From Cercis canadensis (taxonomy: Eukaryota > Streptophyta > Magnoliopsida > Fabales > Fabaceae), in assembly GCA_003255065.1 (NCBI GenBank), contig QAOA01005230.1, positions 342,856 through 406,855 of the forward strand: a stretch of 64,000 bases of DNA. The letters are read 5' to 3'. The notes under the pieces are model-generated. The model was not told where the DNA came from. It did not search any database and was given only the letters and a program-made list of their open reading frames with translations. The translations under genes and the position numbers were made by a program. Each line of letters starts with the position of its first letter. Within the stretch, counting starts at the first letter, position 1. Positions 1-13,210 of the stretch are shown here, piece by piece.

Positions 1-123
1 GCATTAATAACCGTAGATACAATGTACACAAGCGAACAAAAAACAGATTCCTTTCATGAATCAATAAAAAACTTACATGAACTAACTGCAGCACCAAAAA
101 TCCAAAAATAAATTGGAACTACC

Positions 124-3100
124 TCATTCTGTGGACGAATTACCATATTGCCATGGATTGAATTCAATTGATTTAACATCAACATCAGCAATGCTGCCTG
201 AGTTATCTATAGCAGCCCGATGCTCAGTGTATTTACCATTATATTGGTAGATTTCCAAATCACCCCAAGGAGTAGATGTCACTTCTTCAGTTAGATCAAA
301 CCATCTTGGTGTGAACTTATGCCCTTTGGCCTCTCGGGTTCTCTTTTCAGCACGCTGCCTCTCCTCCAAACTGGAAGGAAACAAACACGACATAAATACA
401 CCAGACAACAGCTTCATGGCATCTATTGGGTGAAAATTGTGTGGTTGGGAGGGTCGATGGCAATGGAAGAGCCCAAATACTTCTCACAGGAGAAAAAATG
501 ATTGAAAAATACTGTTTACAATGAAAATCCATAGTGAAAATTGACATGTCCTACAATAACACATCTACATGGTTCCTTGATTTTAGCAACTATCTCAACT
601 CTTCCACTCATGTGATGCCATGTATCATGTAAATTCATTCTTTACATGTTTTCAGTACTGCTAAATGGCAGTACTGAAAATGATTCTAACCACCACCCCA
701 CCCCAATCCCTAGGGCATGAGGAAGAGATAAAAATTTAGACAAAACGGCAACAGAAATCTTTGCCAGCCTTGATTCTTCACCCAAATTATTTCAAGGAAT
801 ATTGTGATAATTATAGAAGACAACATAGATGGTGTCAAACTGTCACTCAGTTTTATATGTGCATTGCCTCTAGAATGCTCTAACAATTTTCCTGAGGCAG
901 AGGGGATACAAGGGGAATGAACGAGAGAGAGAGACCTGCTCTTTTCTGCACCAGCTTTCGATAGATCACCCATTTCAAGTGCATATCTATCTGGGCGTAG
1001 ACGAGAATCTGATGCCAACAACTTTCTAGGGGCAGTGTCAAAGCTGTTTATTTTATGCGCAAAATGAGTATACTGAAATTTATCATTCGCTGGAACATCA
1101 GCAACATGCCAGACCTGCAGAATTAAAGATTACAGAGGAAATGTCGATGAAACATAACATTGGAATTAGTGTCAGCACCCCAGCTAATATATTAGTGAAG
1201 TCCTCATGAAAACAACACTACTACTTGAAAGCAGCTAGTCAGATTCTTGATAGTTACAATTCCACATCTTGTTAAATTACAGATGTGGAATTGGTTTGTT
1301 TGCAGAGGCAGATGACATATAATGCATCAAAAATCATCACAAAATAATCAAACATATCCATGTCTTCCCTCACATCATGAAGTTCCTTAGCTGGTTTGCA
1401 CCCTTCTAAGATAAATTTACATTCGTGATCATAGATTCAGGTTTCTTAAAAAAAATAGCAGAATGACAGAGTATCATGAAAATTTTAAGGATTTCCCCTA
1501 CAAGGAGGAAATTAACTAATCAAGTAGGTGATAATTGAAAATTTGAAAGCAATGCTATTATACTGCTTCCATGCCTGGTAGGAGGGGAAAAAAAGGATAG
1601 AATTTCGTTTTCTTTTTCTCTTTCGAGGAGAGCATGGTGGGTAGCATTGGCTTGAAAGGACAGTGGAAGTGATGGATGGAGAATATTCACATGGGTTTAC
1701 AACCCCACATATTCTTATCCTGTGAGAATTGCAAGAAGGTTGCCTTCTCCACCAGTCTTTATGACTCTATCCTACCAAGGGATGCAAGAATGGGTATTTG
1801 TATTGTAATAAAACAGAGAAACAGCAAATTTTGAGTGCTTGTTATGATATGTTACAGTAATAGATAATTGCCTATGGCCATTCCAAATATCCAAGGAAAT
1901 TCACCTCTTTCAGTTCTGTGTTTGGTAGAGGTTCTCCTTCCAAATCACATGGTTGATAACTCATTGACTCATTCCACTTCCCAGTCATTAATATTTTGGG
2001 CTCCTCAGCAGCATTATAAACGTATCCATCCACTTCATATCGACCAGCTCTGCAACATACACAAGTTCATGGAGAACAACAGTATCAAAATTCAGGAAAC
2101 AAGTAGAGCAGTGGTTGACCAAAACGATTAGTCAGGTGGAGCAGGAAAACTTAATGACATATTACACCAAAATAATCATTTTCATTTCATCGTACACCAA
2201 AATTTTTAATTAACCTAACAAAATTGCCTTCAACTTGAGATATGAATGTGATAGAACACTATTGCAAACCTATTAGAAATGATGTATTAATTCTAAAAAA
2301 AAATCCTAAAGGAAATGTCATATTACCCAAACCATCCACATGGTTGGAAGTATAGGACAGCTTTGTCTCCAGTTGCCAAATTCGTCATTATCATTTCCCC
2401 AGGTGAATCTACCCAAGTCCGGCCAAATATCAGGTTGTTAACCTTTGTAGGAGGCGGCACCAAATCTAAGACTACACCATCCCTCTTAAGGGTGACACGT
2501 GTTCTACAAATAGTGAACCACAGACATAAAATCACGTATGTATCAAATACCATTATAGGGCTCCACTTTCTTAGAAAAACATTTGACCATAAGGATTTAA
2601 CGAAATATCAGAGATCATCTATTAACAAATGCAGCATATCACCTTCCAACGGGGTAAACATCAAGAGAGTTTCCCAAGAACTTAGTTTTTAACTTTGAAG
2701 TCACATCATATGTAAAGTGCTCATTCTCAGCATGCCCAGCACTCATTGGGGGATGATGACTCACCTGAAATTTTAAAAAAAAAATGATAATATTTATCCA
2801 ATATCAGGGACAACTGCAAGATTACAGAGCAAAACTAATAATATGAAAATCCATAACTTCATATTAACCTAACAATGCAAAAGAAAGCAGGCATGGAAAG
2901 GATGTTGTTCCAAATGCTGGCATAAACAAGAATAGGAAAATGAGAGAGACAGAGGGTACTCATGGGATTCACACACTCAAAAGATACCTGTTCTGAAAGA
3001 AATGTAATTCCACCATGATTAACCATTTCATAAGTCTCTCCTAGAATGGGATTAAAAGGCTTCCAGGTTCGTTGGTAAGCAAAGTACACGGATATAGCCC

Positions 3101-5557
3101 ATGATGCTGTGATAATGACATAAATTATAACAATGAATTAATAATCATAAAACAAATGCATAAGCAACATTACTTCAATGCAATAACAAGAACAAGAACT
3201 AATACGACAAGCCTTAGCTGAAATATTAGGGGTCAATCATGTAAACCCTGGATAAAAACTATTAGAGTGCTTCACATGACTTCTCTATTGCTACATTCAT
3301 TCCTCTCTCAAACTTTACCTCTATGAGTTATTAGGCAACTATTAGATTCAATTGAAAAATAAAGACTTAGAGAGCTCTGCCTGTCAGAAAAGAGGAAAAA
3401 GAAAACTCACAGGCATACACCAACCGCATGTATGGATCCTCGCATTCGTCTGCCCGATCTAACAAGTAGGAGTACTCCATCAACTAATTCATAGAATTCA
3501 AAGTTAAATCAAATGACAATACATACGATACAAATGAAAAGGCAATAAAAATGGAAAACATAGAGCTACACAAACCTCAGCCACCTTCTGAATCATAGTC
3601 ATTGGCTCAAAAATAAGAACAGGTAGTGTCACCATTGATGTTACATCTGAGCCTATATATTTGTGCATCATCTTCCAATAACTATCTCTTTCCTAAAATC
3701 AAGAGCCAGAAAAGGGAAAGAGGGTAATAAGGTACAAACTGTAAACATGTATGTATGAGGAGTATGCCAAAGAAAAAGGAAATAAAACAAAAATTAGCAA
3801 AAATCTTATCAATGAAACTAAAAAGAACAAACAATTAAATAATTAAGGGGAAAAGGGATAACTGCTAAGAGCATTTAAATTGTCAAAACATGCAGCTTGG
3901 AAAAAGGTAGGAATAGTGAACAAAAAATGAAGTAAAACTAACATGTTTCCAAGACATCCAAAAAAAAAAGAGGAGGAAGGGGGGGGGGAATAAAAGAAGC
4001 ACCTCCTGTTTCCATCTTCCTCTTTGAGCTTCCTCCTCTGCATCATCTTTACCTCCCTCTGGATTTATTACTTCTACCCCTTCGTATCCTAGCAATCTAG
4101 AATCAAAGGAAACACAGGTACACAAGTTTAAATTATTATACAAATCAATACATCTCTTAGTGAGGAGGCTAAAAAGAGTCATTGAAAATTATATAAAGAC
4201 TACTATGGGAGTGGATGATATCTAAATGGAATGGATCAACAGACAGAAATGTTCAGTCAAAACCTTCCATTTTCTTTCTTGTGGATGTCAAGAATTCATA
4301 AGTCCCTGTTAAATATGAGACTATTACATCTTGTGTTCAAAGTTCCCAAGTCCTTAGGTATACAAGCACCCAAGTAGAGAATGAAAAAATGCCAAGCATT
4401 CCAACCTAGAACGGTACATTGTTAAACTTAACTCTTGAATGCAATCACACAAATCCTTCATGGAAAAAGAAAAGATCCATCTAACTCATAAGTTTCACAA
4501 GGAAGCACAAACATGGATGTCGAAGAGCACAATCTAGATATACAAATGTAAAAGTCGGGACACAACACTTGTGGACACAAATATATGCAACTATTATAAA
4601 TAAACTTCTTCCTCCCAACAATTTGAATAATTTTATAACCACCGCACCACATCTTCCGAGGATTAGATACAACTTTTTCTTGAAACAGCAGTTATAGCAA
4701 CATGTCTTTTACAGTGACTGATACTATAGAATAACTAAAATTATATGGTTTTTACTTGAAAACAAATGCTTACCCAATACACTTGATGTGTATCTTACCA
4801 GTGTTCTATGGATGCCATACCAGTTCTATGTGGCACCTATATGCAATGTAGGAGAAGCATACAGCACGGACTCTGATAATTGCACTTATATAAGTCATTT
4901 GGGAATATAAACTGCCTAAGATAAGAATACCAGAACAAGCTGATGAACCCAAGTTATCCTACGCAAAGGGAATTTCATATCCAGTTTGCAAGTAATTCTC
5001 AAGAACTCATGCCTAGCTCATTTGCTCATTTCCCAACATCATCCAATCAGTTTTCAACCCTTTGGGAAGTAAGTGCGAAAGTGGTTTGTGTTTCATTCTC
5101 AAATTGAACATACATGAAAAGCCATATAAATCCAAAACCCACTTTACCGTTTCAGAGTTAAGAAACATACAAATTTCACAAAAACGGTACAACTTTCAGG
5201 TGATACCAATGACACCACCAGCCAAAGGATAGAGGACTTCAAATTATAAAATGAGGGCCATTGGAAAAAGAAAAAAAGTTGCATGAGGGTGAATACAAAT
5301 GACATGGGATATAAAATGGCTGAAAGGGAAAGACACGAGGGGTAAACGTACAATAAATGACCATATCCATACTAGGCATATGAATATGAATAGGACAACT
5401 CAGAGATGGAATTACATAAATTTTACTTGTTTAACCTCAATTACGTAAAGATGAAGTACCCGTTGACAGATCGGTGCATAGCGTTGCTGAACATGGACAA
5501 GCCAGAAGTCATTGCTGCGAAAAAGCCCTTGCTTTCATTCTTGTTAGGAGTATCCAT
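124..5557 (-). CDS. ORP3C: Oxysterol-binding protein-related protein, ORP3C-like (10 exons)
   Basis: Short plant ORP, a sterol/phospholipid transfer protein acting at ER-linked membranes. Exons: 5557-5460, 4096-4003, 3692-3576, 3483-3411, 3106-2988, 2764-2643, 2503-2327, 2049-1905, 1114-936, 370-124; all introns are GT-AG and the total is 1371 nt (456 aa, close to the family length as I recall it). Seen: [20 protein letters not shown] at the N terminus, NPILGETYE near residue 150, the OSBP signature EQVSHHPP near 166-173 (split by intron 5), and RWFDLTEE near 397-404. In Arabidopsis ORP3a a WFD-type motif is reported to bind the VAP-like protein PVA12; a similar role here is inference. No PH or ankyrin domain, as in the short ORPs. 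The gene is complete and the start fits family N termini. Assignment to 3C rather than 3A/3B rests mainly on its RAB5IF-like and PGRL-like neighbours. Confidence 0.95.
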
Positions 5558-6100
5558 CTTGCTTTAAACCCCTAAATCAGAGATCAAGGGAACTCTAGAG
5601 GAGAATCAAAAAGCGATTGAAAGCGAAATTCACACACAGAAATGCTAATAGTGGCACAACGCCGTCTTGGAGAACCGAACCAAATGTGCTCGGAGAGAAA
5701 AGGGGAGACCTTGACGAAGATCAATGATAATTTTGTAAAAGCAAAGATTAAGATAGGAAGAGCGGTAGGATCTGTTAGTTGAGAGAACAGCGAGGTTGAC
5801 GGGTGAATTCGTTGGCGGTTTTGCTTCCCTTCCAGTCCTCTTGCGCTCATACTCAGTATTTCCTTTTTTGGCCATGGCCCTCAGTGTTTCAATTCCATGT
5901 ATCACACGCTCCTCTGTGACGCGTGGACGAACCAACGAGCACCACTCTCTTATCCCTCTGTCAACGTGCAGCGCACGAGATTGATCTCTCGAGTGGGATT
6001 TGACGATACTGCTTCTAGTTCTAGTTGCACACATGAGCAGTACAATGGGACTCCACACATGGGCTCAGCTGAGCTACCTTAACCCGGCCCATTGGATACT
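5558..6100. promoter_or_regulatory. Leader and likely promoter region of the ORP gene
   Basis: About 540 bp upstream of the ORP start codon. It should hold the 5' UTR and core promoter reading leftward. No clear TATA box or other named element was recognised. Short ORFs on both strands here show no family resemblance and I treat them as chance. Confidence 0.35.
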
Positions 6101-6243
6101 GTATGCATATCTTTTTTTTTTTTTTTGTATGACAACGGGGCTAAACGCCCAGAACCAGAAAGAAACTACAGAGACCTAACAGGGGCAAAACGATCATCTG
6201 CTACAAGTAAACTAAGCAGATCATGGGGAGGGTATGCATATCT
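6101..6243 (-). mobile_element. Short retroposon (SINE or 5'-truncated LINE end) with 12-bp target duplication
   Basis: A 12-bp direct repeat (GTATGCATATCT) lies at 6101-6112 and 6232-6243. Between them is a T run (about 6113-6126) followed by about 105 bp of non-coding sequence. Read on the minus strand this is a body ending in poly(A), flanked by a target-site duplication, the signature of LINE-machinery retroposition. No box A/B pair was found in the body, so a 5'-truncated LINE tail is slightly more likely than a tRNA SINE. Confidence 0.75.
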
Positions 6244-6920
6244 GATATATCATCATCAATTCATCGCCATAAATAATACGAAATTATTTATTTAATCTTA
6301 AGATTATTAATCTATAAATAATACAAAATTATTCCCACTTTAATTTTTTGATTACTAAGAGTGTTACTGTATTAGGCTTAGCCAACAACAAAGAGAGTGG
6401 CTCTAACTATATTATAAAATATCCTCCCGGTATGGTAAAAGTTTTTTTTACCACTCAAAGAAAAAAAAAATAGTTTATGTTAGATTTTTGAAAAGGCCTG
6501 AGTCTACAATATCAATGTCAAAAAATGGATATTAGTACAAAGGACAATAAATAATTGAGATTAAGTCATATATATGTTTCAAATTTGATAATTTAATATT
6601 AATTATAAATGATTAATTATATTTTGACTCAAAAATTTTTATGTATATACATTTATTCTTCACTAACCACAAACATATATTTTTTTTTCTCTCTCTCTCT
6701 CCTCTCGCTGGCTTTAGTTTCGCAACCAGAAACCGTGAGGGAAGGTGAATTCTCATATGGGTTTTCTAGTGATGTATCTTCGTTTGATTTTGTTTTGTGG
6801 GTTGAGCATTTTCTGTGGAACTGTGCAAGCTAATTGTTCTCTCTCTCAAATTTTGAGTTGAATTGGAGGTTTTGATGCTAAATATTAGAAGTAGATGCTC
6901 CAAAATCAGAGCAGCAAGAC
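6244..6920. other. AT-rich intergenic stretch
   Basis: Very AT-rich, with short imperfect direct repeats near 6270-6330 and a CT-rich run near 6688-6711. The right end (about 6700-6920) carries the former leader of the broken ankyrin gene, including the 38-bp segment (6775-6812) repeated at 7511-7548. No gene was seen. Confidence 0.5.
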
Positions 6921-7510
6921 ATGGAAGGACAAGACCTCTTCAAAGCAGCTGAAAACGGCGACTCGTCCACCTTCGAATCTCTCTCTCCGGAAAATCTCTC
7001 GAGAGCTCTCTCTCTCGGAAATGAAGACGATCGCTCCATTCTCCACGTCGCCGCTTCTTCTGGTCACTCCCAGGTCCTTCTTGAGCCATATTCTTCAATT
7101 CCACATTTCATCAACGAATTTTAGCTACTGCGTTGATAAGGGTCTTCTTATTTCTGGTCTACTCTTGGAAAAATACGAGCTTTTTGTTTTTTTTTAAAAT
7201 TGGGTTCATCAACAATTAGAAGGAGAAATTTGGGTTTGGTTGTGGTTAAATTTTTTTAGTTGCCCAAAATTTGTAGGGCATATGTTAGTTGTGGAGTTGC
7301 TTTATGGACTTTAGTGTTTTTGGATAACTGCATTTAACCATTGTTCATCTCTATGGAATCAGGTGGTGAAGGTGCTGTCATCTGCTGATTTATCAAGTGT
7401 GATAAAATAGTGTTGATGAAGAAGGCTGGGCACCACTTCATTATGCAGCTAGCATTGGGAATTTGGAAATAGTGGAGACATTTATCAAGTGTGATGTTCT
7501 TGTCAATGTT
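6921..7510 (+). pseudogene. Truncated ankyrin-repeat gene, PSMD10/gankyrin-like (26S proteasome chaperone family)
   Basis: Exon 1 (6921-7073) reads MEGQDLFKAAENGDSSTFES and ends LHVAASSGHSQ before a GT donor. Exon 2 starts at 7363 after CAG with VVKVLSSADLSSV. This matches the start of plant PSMD10-like proteins (Arabidopsis At2g03430 type, about 240 aa with several ankyrin repeats). In exon 2 one extra A in the run near 7404-7407 shifts the frame and brings a stop at 7408. The homologous reading (VDEEGWAPLHYAASIGNLEI) continues in the next frame to about 7510. Homology then stops abruptly at a copy of the gene's own leader. All later repeats are missing. Upstream exons look undamaged, so the break may be recent. 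I judge it non-functional unless the short N-terminal product is used. Confidence 0.82.
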
Positions 7511-7548
7511 TATCTTCGTTTGATTTTGTTTTGTGGGTTGAGCATTTT
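7511..7548 (+). repeat. Second copy of a 38-bp leader segment (other copy 6775-6812)
   Basis: Positions 7511-7548 are identical, base for base, to 6775-6812, which lies about 110 bp upstream of the ankyrin pseudogene's start codon. The repeat begins exactly where coding homology ends, so it marks a rearrangement junction. Confidence 0.9.
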
Positions 7549-9653
7549 GTAGATGAATCCAGGTTCGGGAGCTCTCTTCTTTTCTAGTTCTTGTGGACTT
7601 TATGAGCCAATTGGGTTTTACAAGTGAGTTACTTGGTTTTATTCTATGATTATGTGGGGTTTTTCCTGGGAAACTTTGAGAATTTATTTCTCGAGGGACT
7701 GTTTATGTTTAGCTTATACTCCTGAAGCAGATGGGACGTTGGATTTACTTGCTTTTTGTTCGTTGATGTGCACAGTGTCGGCAATGGGATCTACTATATT
7801 TGTCATGATGTGTTTATGTGTATGTCTGCATGCATCTGCATGTTTGTAAAAAATTATGGGGTCAATGTATAATTTTATAAAAATGCTGAGTCATATTGTT
7901 GTATTTCTTAAAATTGATTCTTTAGGTAGCACTAAATACAATATGGACCATTGAATAAAAATCCAATATTCATAAAGATAATGTGCATCGGTGCCCATTT
8001 TCATCAATGGATATTGTAGACTCAGCTTTTCGAAAATGGTCATTCCCATATTTTATTAACAGAAACATTCCTAGGAAAAGTTGGGCAGCGGCGCCGGCTG
8101 CTTATTGCCAGTTGACGGTGGTAGACATTGGCAATGAAATAGTGAGCATTTCTTTTTCTTTTTTTTTGTCATTTCACATAAAGAAACAAAAAAATGCTCA
8201 CAAACGTGGAATATTTCATATCTACCTTGCACCAAAAATGAAAGATATATAGGAATATTTTGAACCAAATGCAAGAATGTATCATTTATATATTCACATA
8301 ATTGAGAATGAAAAAGGTCGGTAATTATCCAATTTGAGAAATATGTGATGGAAGGAAAAATTGTTTATGGTAGTAACATAGGATAAAATATGTTCATTCA
8401 AATTATGAATATGATATCCTGTTATAAGAGGATGCCTTTTAAATTATAGATACAACAATTTATCCTACAAGTTTGTTTTGTCATGTTAATAAATAAGAGT
8501 CAATGACAATCCCTACCACATGTTGGGTTATATCAACCAAAACTAGTATTTAGCTATAAACAATTTTATGTAGCTTTTTTAATGGTTCAAATGCAAAATG
8601 ACCTCAAGGTTTTGGCTATCAATACTAAAAGGAGTTTCACCACAAGCACAACAAATATTGTGTGTTCTATAAAATCAATCAAAGAGGTATGAGATAAATT
8701 GAAACATATGATGTGTGTAAATACACCTATAACATCAACAGATGTATTTTTATATTTTCTAATTATAACAATGTTAGAATCCAATGTTAGTGCAAAATCG
8801 TTTGGATTTAAACAAATACGCTTACATTTCCAATTTAAATCATACACAATAGATTTATTGAGTATAGTATAATCTCATTATGCATTTATTTAATAATCTT
8901 CTAAATGTACTTTGAATTTATGATTAATATTTTTAATATATCTCATTATTTCATACTTAGTATATGAGATCACATAAATTTATATAATTTATCCTTGTAT
9001 GAGACTGGAATATTCCCTAGATCCGAGTGGTTAATGGATAATGGATCATGGGTTGGAAGGACACAACCCGGCCTACCCAATTCACAATGGCAACAGTATG
9101 TTGGGAGTTTCCGCCCAATGCCTAATTGCCTATGAATCAAATCACCACTCTTTTTTTTATTATTATTTTTAAAATTAAATTTGTTCTCTTCTTTTCCAAC
9201 TACGTACGTACGTTGAATAGAATAATAATAATATTGTAATTAATTTTCTGGCAGTGCTCCTGGGGCTGAGAGTGAGTGGGTACAACGCAGCCGGTGACCT
9301 CAGTGTCCCCATCGATGCAGATCTAATACAAAAGCTCTGCAATTTTATAATTCCGCACTCCTCACTGATTCTCTCTTCCCGATTCCTTTTCATTTTTAAC
9401 TTTCAATCCAACCACGTCTTCGCTGCTTACTACCTCTTCATTGTCAAAACCCTAACCTGCTCTAATTTTCAGTACCGCCGTGATTGACCAATCATCGATA
9501 ATCCATCAATTCAGATTCCCAATTACGATTAAAAATAATATGAACTTTGAATGAATTCGTTGATTTTTGATTAATACTTTATCCCAATTTTTTTTTCTCT
9601 TTATTACTTTGTTTTCGTTTTGATTTTGTTCGCGGAATCATTAGTTTCTCACT
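7549..9653. other. Intergenic; likely promoter and 5' UTR of the RAB5IF-like gene at its right end
   Basis: No gene-like ORF was recognised over about 2.1 kb. It contains a strong inverted repeat (8142-8201, listed separately). The last 450 bp are richer in pyrimidines and presumably hold the leader of the next gene. The origin of the sequence just after the 7548 junction is not recognisable. Confidence 0.4.
8142..8201. repeat. Short hairpin-forming inverted repeat
   Basis: The left arm, starting GTGAGCATTT at 8142 and about 20 nt long, matches the reverse complement of the right arm ending AAATGCTCAC at 8201, with a few mismatches in the A/T-rich inner part and a loop of roughly 16 nt. It may be a tiny foldback element. 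No known microRNA was recognised. Confidence 0.55.
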
Positions 9654-11935
9654 ATGAAAGAAGGAAAATCTGTTAAATTCAATCATCAACAGCAGCACCA
9701 GAATGGTCACTTCTCTCCTTCAAAATTCGCCAAATTGCTTGATCCAGAAGCTTCATGGGATAAGGTAAGGTTGAGCTTGAGTTCGTTGATCGAGGATTTC
9801 CTTATTATTATAATTTTATTCTTTTCCTATGCATGTTTTCGATCCATTCGATGTTCCAGTTTGACCGCCGAGAAGTTTGTTATCTTTCTGTATAGTCAAT
9901 TAAACCTAGTTGATTTTACTCTTTCAATACTAAGTTGAATTAATGCTTACCAGATATGTTGTCTTCTTATTGCTGCAATATAAACCAATAAAGCTTGGTA
10001 CTAATGTGTTATCAGACTCATCAACAGAGTGTTAGATTAAGAACCATATAAAGCTGTACGTTAAAACTAGTTAGTAATCTCACATCTTCTTTATGTTGTT
10101 CTATAGAATAACTGATGTCTCTTTCTCTGTCTCTTCCCCACTCCTAAATAGGATCAATTGGGAGATGTATTGCATTGGATTCGACAAGCACTGGGCCTTG
10201 TATTTGGGTTACTTTGGGGTACCATACCTTTGGTTGGCGGAATATGGTTTATCCTGTAAGTATATGCGTGCTATATCAACTCAATATGTTAATCTCGAAG
10301 TTGTATATGCCATTATGAGTCTATGACATTGCCAAATACTTAGCTTCATCAGAATTTCTCATTCACTGACTGCATTGCATCTACAGTATTATAAATATGC
10401 AAACCTCTAGCTGAACTGTTTTTCTTATCATTAATTCAAATTTGAAGGCAGGGTTTGGATATTCTCATGTACATAGAACTGAATTGCTCCTTTGTAGAGT
10501 TGCTATTAAGCCATTAAAGCCATTAAGCCATCGATGAAGTGATGATAGAGTTGCTAATTGTTCCTTTGAGAACTACGGATACAAATCATTGATGGAACAC
10601 AACATATTCTAGCGGAAGGGTTACAGATCTGAGTATAGCGTAGGTTGTAATAAGCTTTCTGAGACCTATTCTTTTGAGTCATGTAGATTACTTTCATGGT
10701 TACAAATAAATATCTCGCATGGAGGAATGGTGCTGTTCCCTTAGTTTTCTCCAATTCACAATCTTATGCAGACAGGTGGGTTTTACTTGGAATCCATATT
10801 ACCATGATATAGGTTAATTGCTGATCATAACATTGGCGTGACACAAATAAGTTGATATATTTAAAACTAGAGAAGAGGGGAGACACTGGGAGGATTGCTG
10901 TTATATCAATGATTATGAGGAAAAAAGTGTATGTATGAGAATCGATTGGATGAGCTTGTAAATCTGCAATGGGGGTTCTAGTGGTGATAAGAATCAAGAG
11001 TCTTTATACTACTGAAGCTATTTTTAATCAGAAATTGTCGAGACTGTAGATAAGGTGTTTGAGACTCAACATTAATTAAGTAATAGTGCAGATGTTCTGC
11101 ATATTAAGATACAGTTCTGGATATGAAATTTGGAAATTGGCCATGCGAACGCCGAGGTCTGTAAGCCTCATGGGTTGTAGCACATATTTTAACATCATAG
11201 TATTTCTTGTTTTGCATTTTTGTCATTTGGAAAAGCTGCAGATTTTGTCTGGTTCTCATTTTAAGATATATATCTGACAATATATTGTAGTTAAGTTCAT
11301 ATAACATAGGTGCAAGATACAGAGATCAATTGACCTTGTGATGAAGAAATTTATCCTTTTTGTACTATCATGTATTATATAAGATTGGTGACTTGTTAAT
11401 GGTTTAGTAGTTATAACTTTTCAAGGCTCAATTGCGAACCTCATGTTGTTTCTCTAACAATAGAAAAATGAATTTTCCAAATTATAACCCTTGTTTCTTA
11501 TCTATTATTTCCTTGTAGTGTTTTCTTAGACTTGGTTTAAAGTTTATGTTGATCTTATATACCATCTGCGGGATCTCTCATTAACATTTTGATATAAATT
11601 TGATTTTTTTTTTTTTTTTTGTAATACTGTTGATTATTTCTTGCAGTTTTTTAGTGATATCCTCTGCGATCATATATGGTTATTATGCATTAATATTAAA
11701 GGTTGATGAGGAAGAGTTTGGCGGTCATGGAACCCTCCTCCAAGAGGGGCTTTTTGCTTCTATAACTCTATTTCTGGTAATTTACTATCTTGGTTGTTGC
11801 TCTGTCATCTAGAAAAAATGAGGCTTTCTGACATAATAGAAGAGAATAGGAGGCTTACCAGCTCTTTAATCTGACTTGTTTTTTTCACATGTGCAGCTTT
11901 CCTGGATTCTAGTTTACAGTTTAGCACACTTTTGA
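9654..11935 (+). CDS. RAB5IF/OPTI-like (Rab5-interacting family) small membrane protein (4 exons)
   Basis: Exons 9654-9764, 10152-10255, 11647-11776 and 11897-11935; 384 nt, 127 aa. The N terminus is polar (MKEGKSVKFNHQQQHQNGHF), followed by LLDPEASWDKDQLGDVLHWI, then hydrophobic stretches about residues 53-85 and 108-127. The conserved DPEASWDKDQLGDVLHWIRQ region and the EEFGGHGTLLQEG loop identify the plant Rab5-interacting (C20orf24/RAB5IF) family. The human homologue OPTI works with TMCO1 in the ER multipass translocon; the same role in plants is inference. All four exon joins keep frame, and the protein ends in a short hydrophobic tail (LVYSLAHF) as expected. It lies between the ORP and PGRL-like genes, the order I recall in Arabidopsis. 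Confidence 0.9.
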
Positions 11936-13210
11936 TTGGCTGGGCATTGGAGGTTTTGCTAATATCTCCAACCATCAGTGACATTTAAAAAATTTCACTT
12001 GATTAAATGAGGAACTGTGGTTGCCTTGAAAACAATGAGAAGGATCTTTCAAGCCATAGCTATCTGCTTCACTTCTATGATTGTAAAACATTTTGATTTT
12101 GCAGAGCATGAACATGCTAGCATCTGGTTTCCATAGTAAATAGCTGTTTTAATCCGGCTTTTTTATTGACAGGACGTGTTGTAGACTAGCAAAATTACTG
12201 CAGATTTTATGACAGTTATGTTTTGTTGAACCATGAAATAAAGGCGCTTGTAGGCATAATTCTGATGGACAATTAATTACTGTTGGTCAATTTTTTTCTG
12301 CATTATCTTTGATATTCAGGCAATACTTACGGAGCTCTGGCTTAGGTTTCCGCTTCATTTTATTTTCTTCAATGTACTACTAAGATTTGGGAAAGGGGTG
12401 AGTATTCGAGAAAACCTTTGGAATCGAACAAAGCTGAGCATCTCATTGATTGGAACTTTTTATGCGGTTCGGTTTTATTTTTGCTTTTGCTTTTAGGGGA
12501 GTGAACTTCTTTAGCCGGGGATTTTGCTTAGCAATTGATGGTCATTTATCCCACCTCGTCAGAAACATGATAAGGTGCCCTGTGATTGTAATTTTACATG
12601 CTGTGCAATGTTTAGTTGCTTATCAAGTAATTGAATTTCAACTCCGTGTATTAAGCATAGTGGGCTATGGTGTGAGATCTTCTTTTTCTTGATGAGGCTA
12701 TGGTATTTAGATTGTGAAACATGTTGCTGTTAAATGTTCTTAACAGCAACTGATACTTAACAATTTAGACTGTCATGTCTTGAATAGTCGGGTACCAATT
12801 CCATAATGTCACCATTGGTCTGGTACACGCCCACATTAGGTATTAGTAATTTGGGAATTGGATTCCTGCGTCTCATGAGAAAATAGTTGTCCTGAGAATT
12901 CAATATTTCCAGATATTCTATTTGAAATCTTATAACAAATAAAATCAAATATTTATGATAAGCTTTTTGAGAATTTATAAAACTTACATATCAAATGTCA
13001 CTTGAAAAAAATTACACAAATTGCACGTAATTAGATTACTTAATGAGTTCTCCATACAATATTAAGGTAATGCTTCTTCCTTGTGAAATTATTACAAATG
13101 GATTTTGGAAAAAATGTTTTAGAACAAAAATTAAGAATAGGAAAGAAACTAGTAGAATTCTGATCCTTACTATACATAATCTTTTAAGTCACAAATGCAT
13201 GTAAGAAAAT
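11936..13210. other. 3' region of the RAB5IF-like gene and intergenic gap to the convergent PGRL-like gene
   Basis: Contains the 3' UTR of the plus-strand gene on the left and that of the minus-strand PGRL-like gene on the right. Short ORFs near 12450-12690 show no family match. Nothing else was recognised. Confidence 0.45.
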
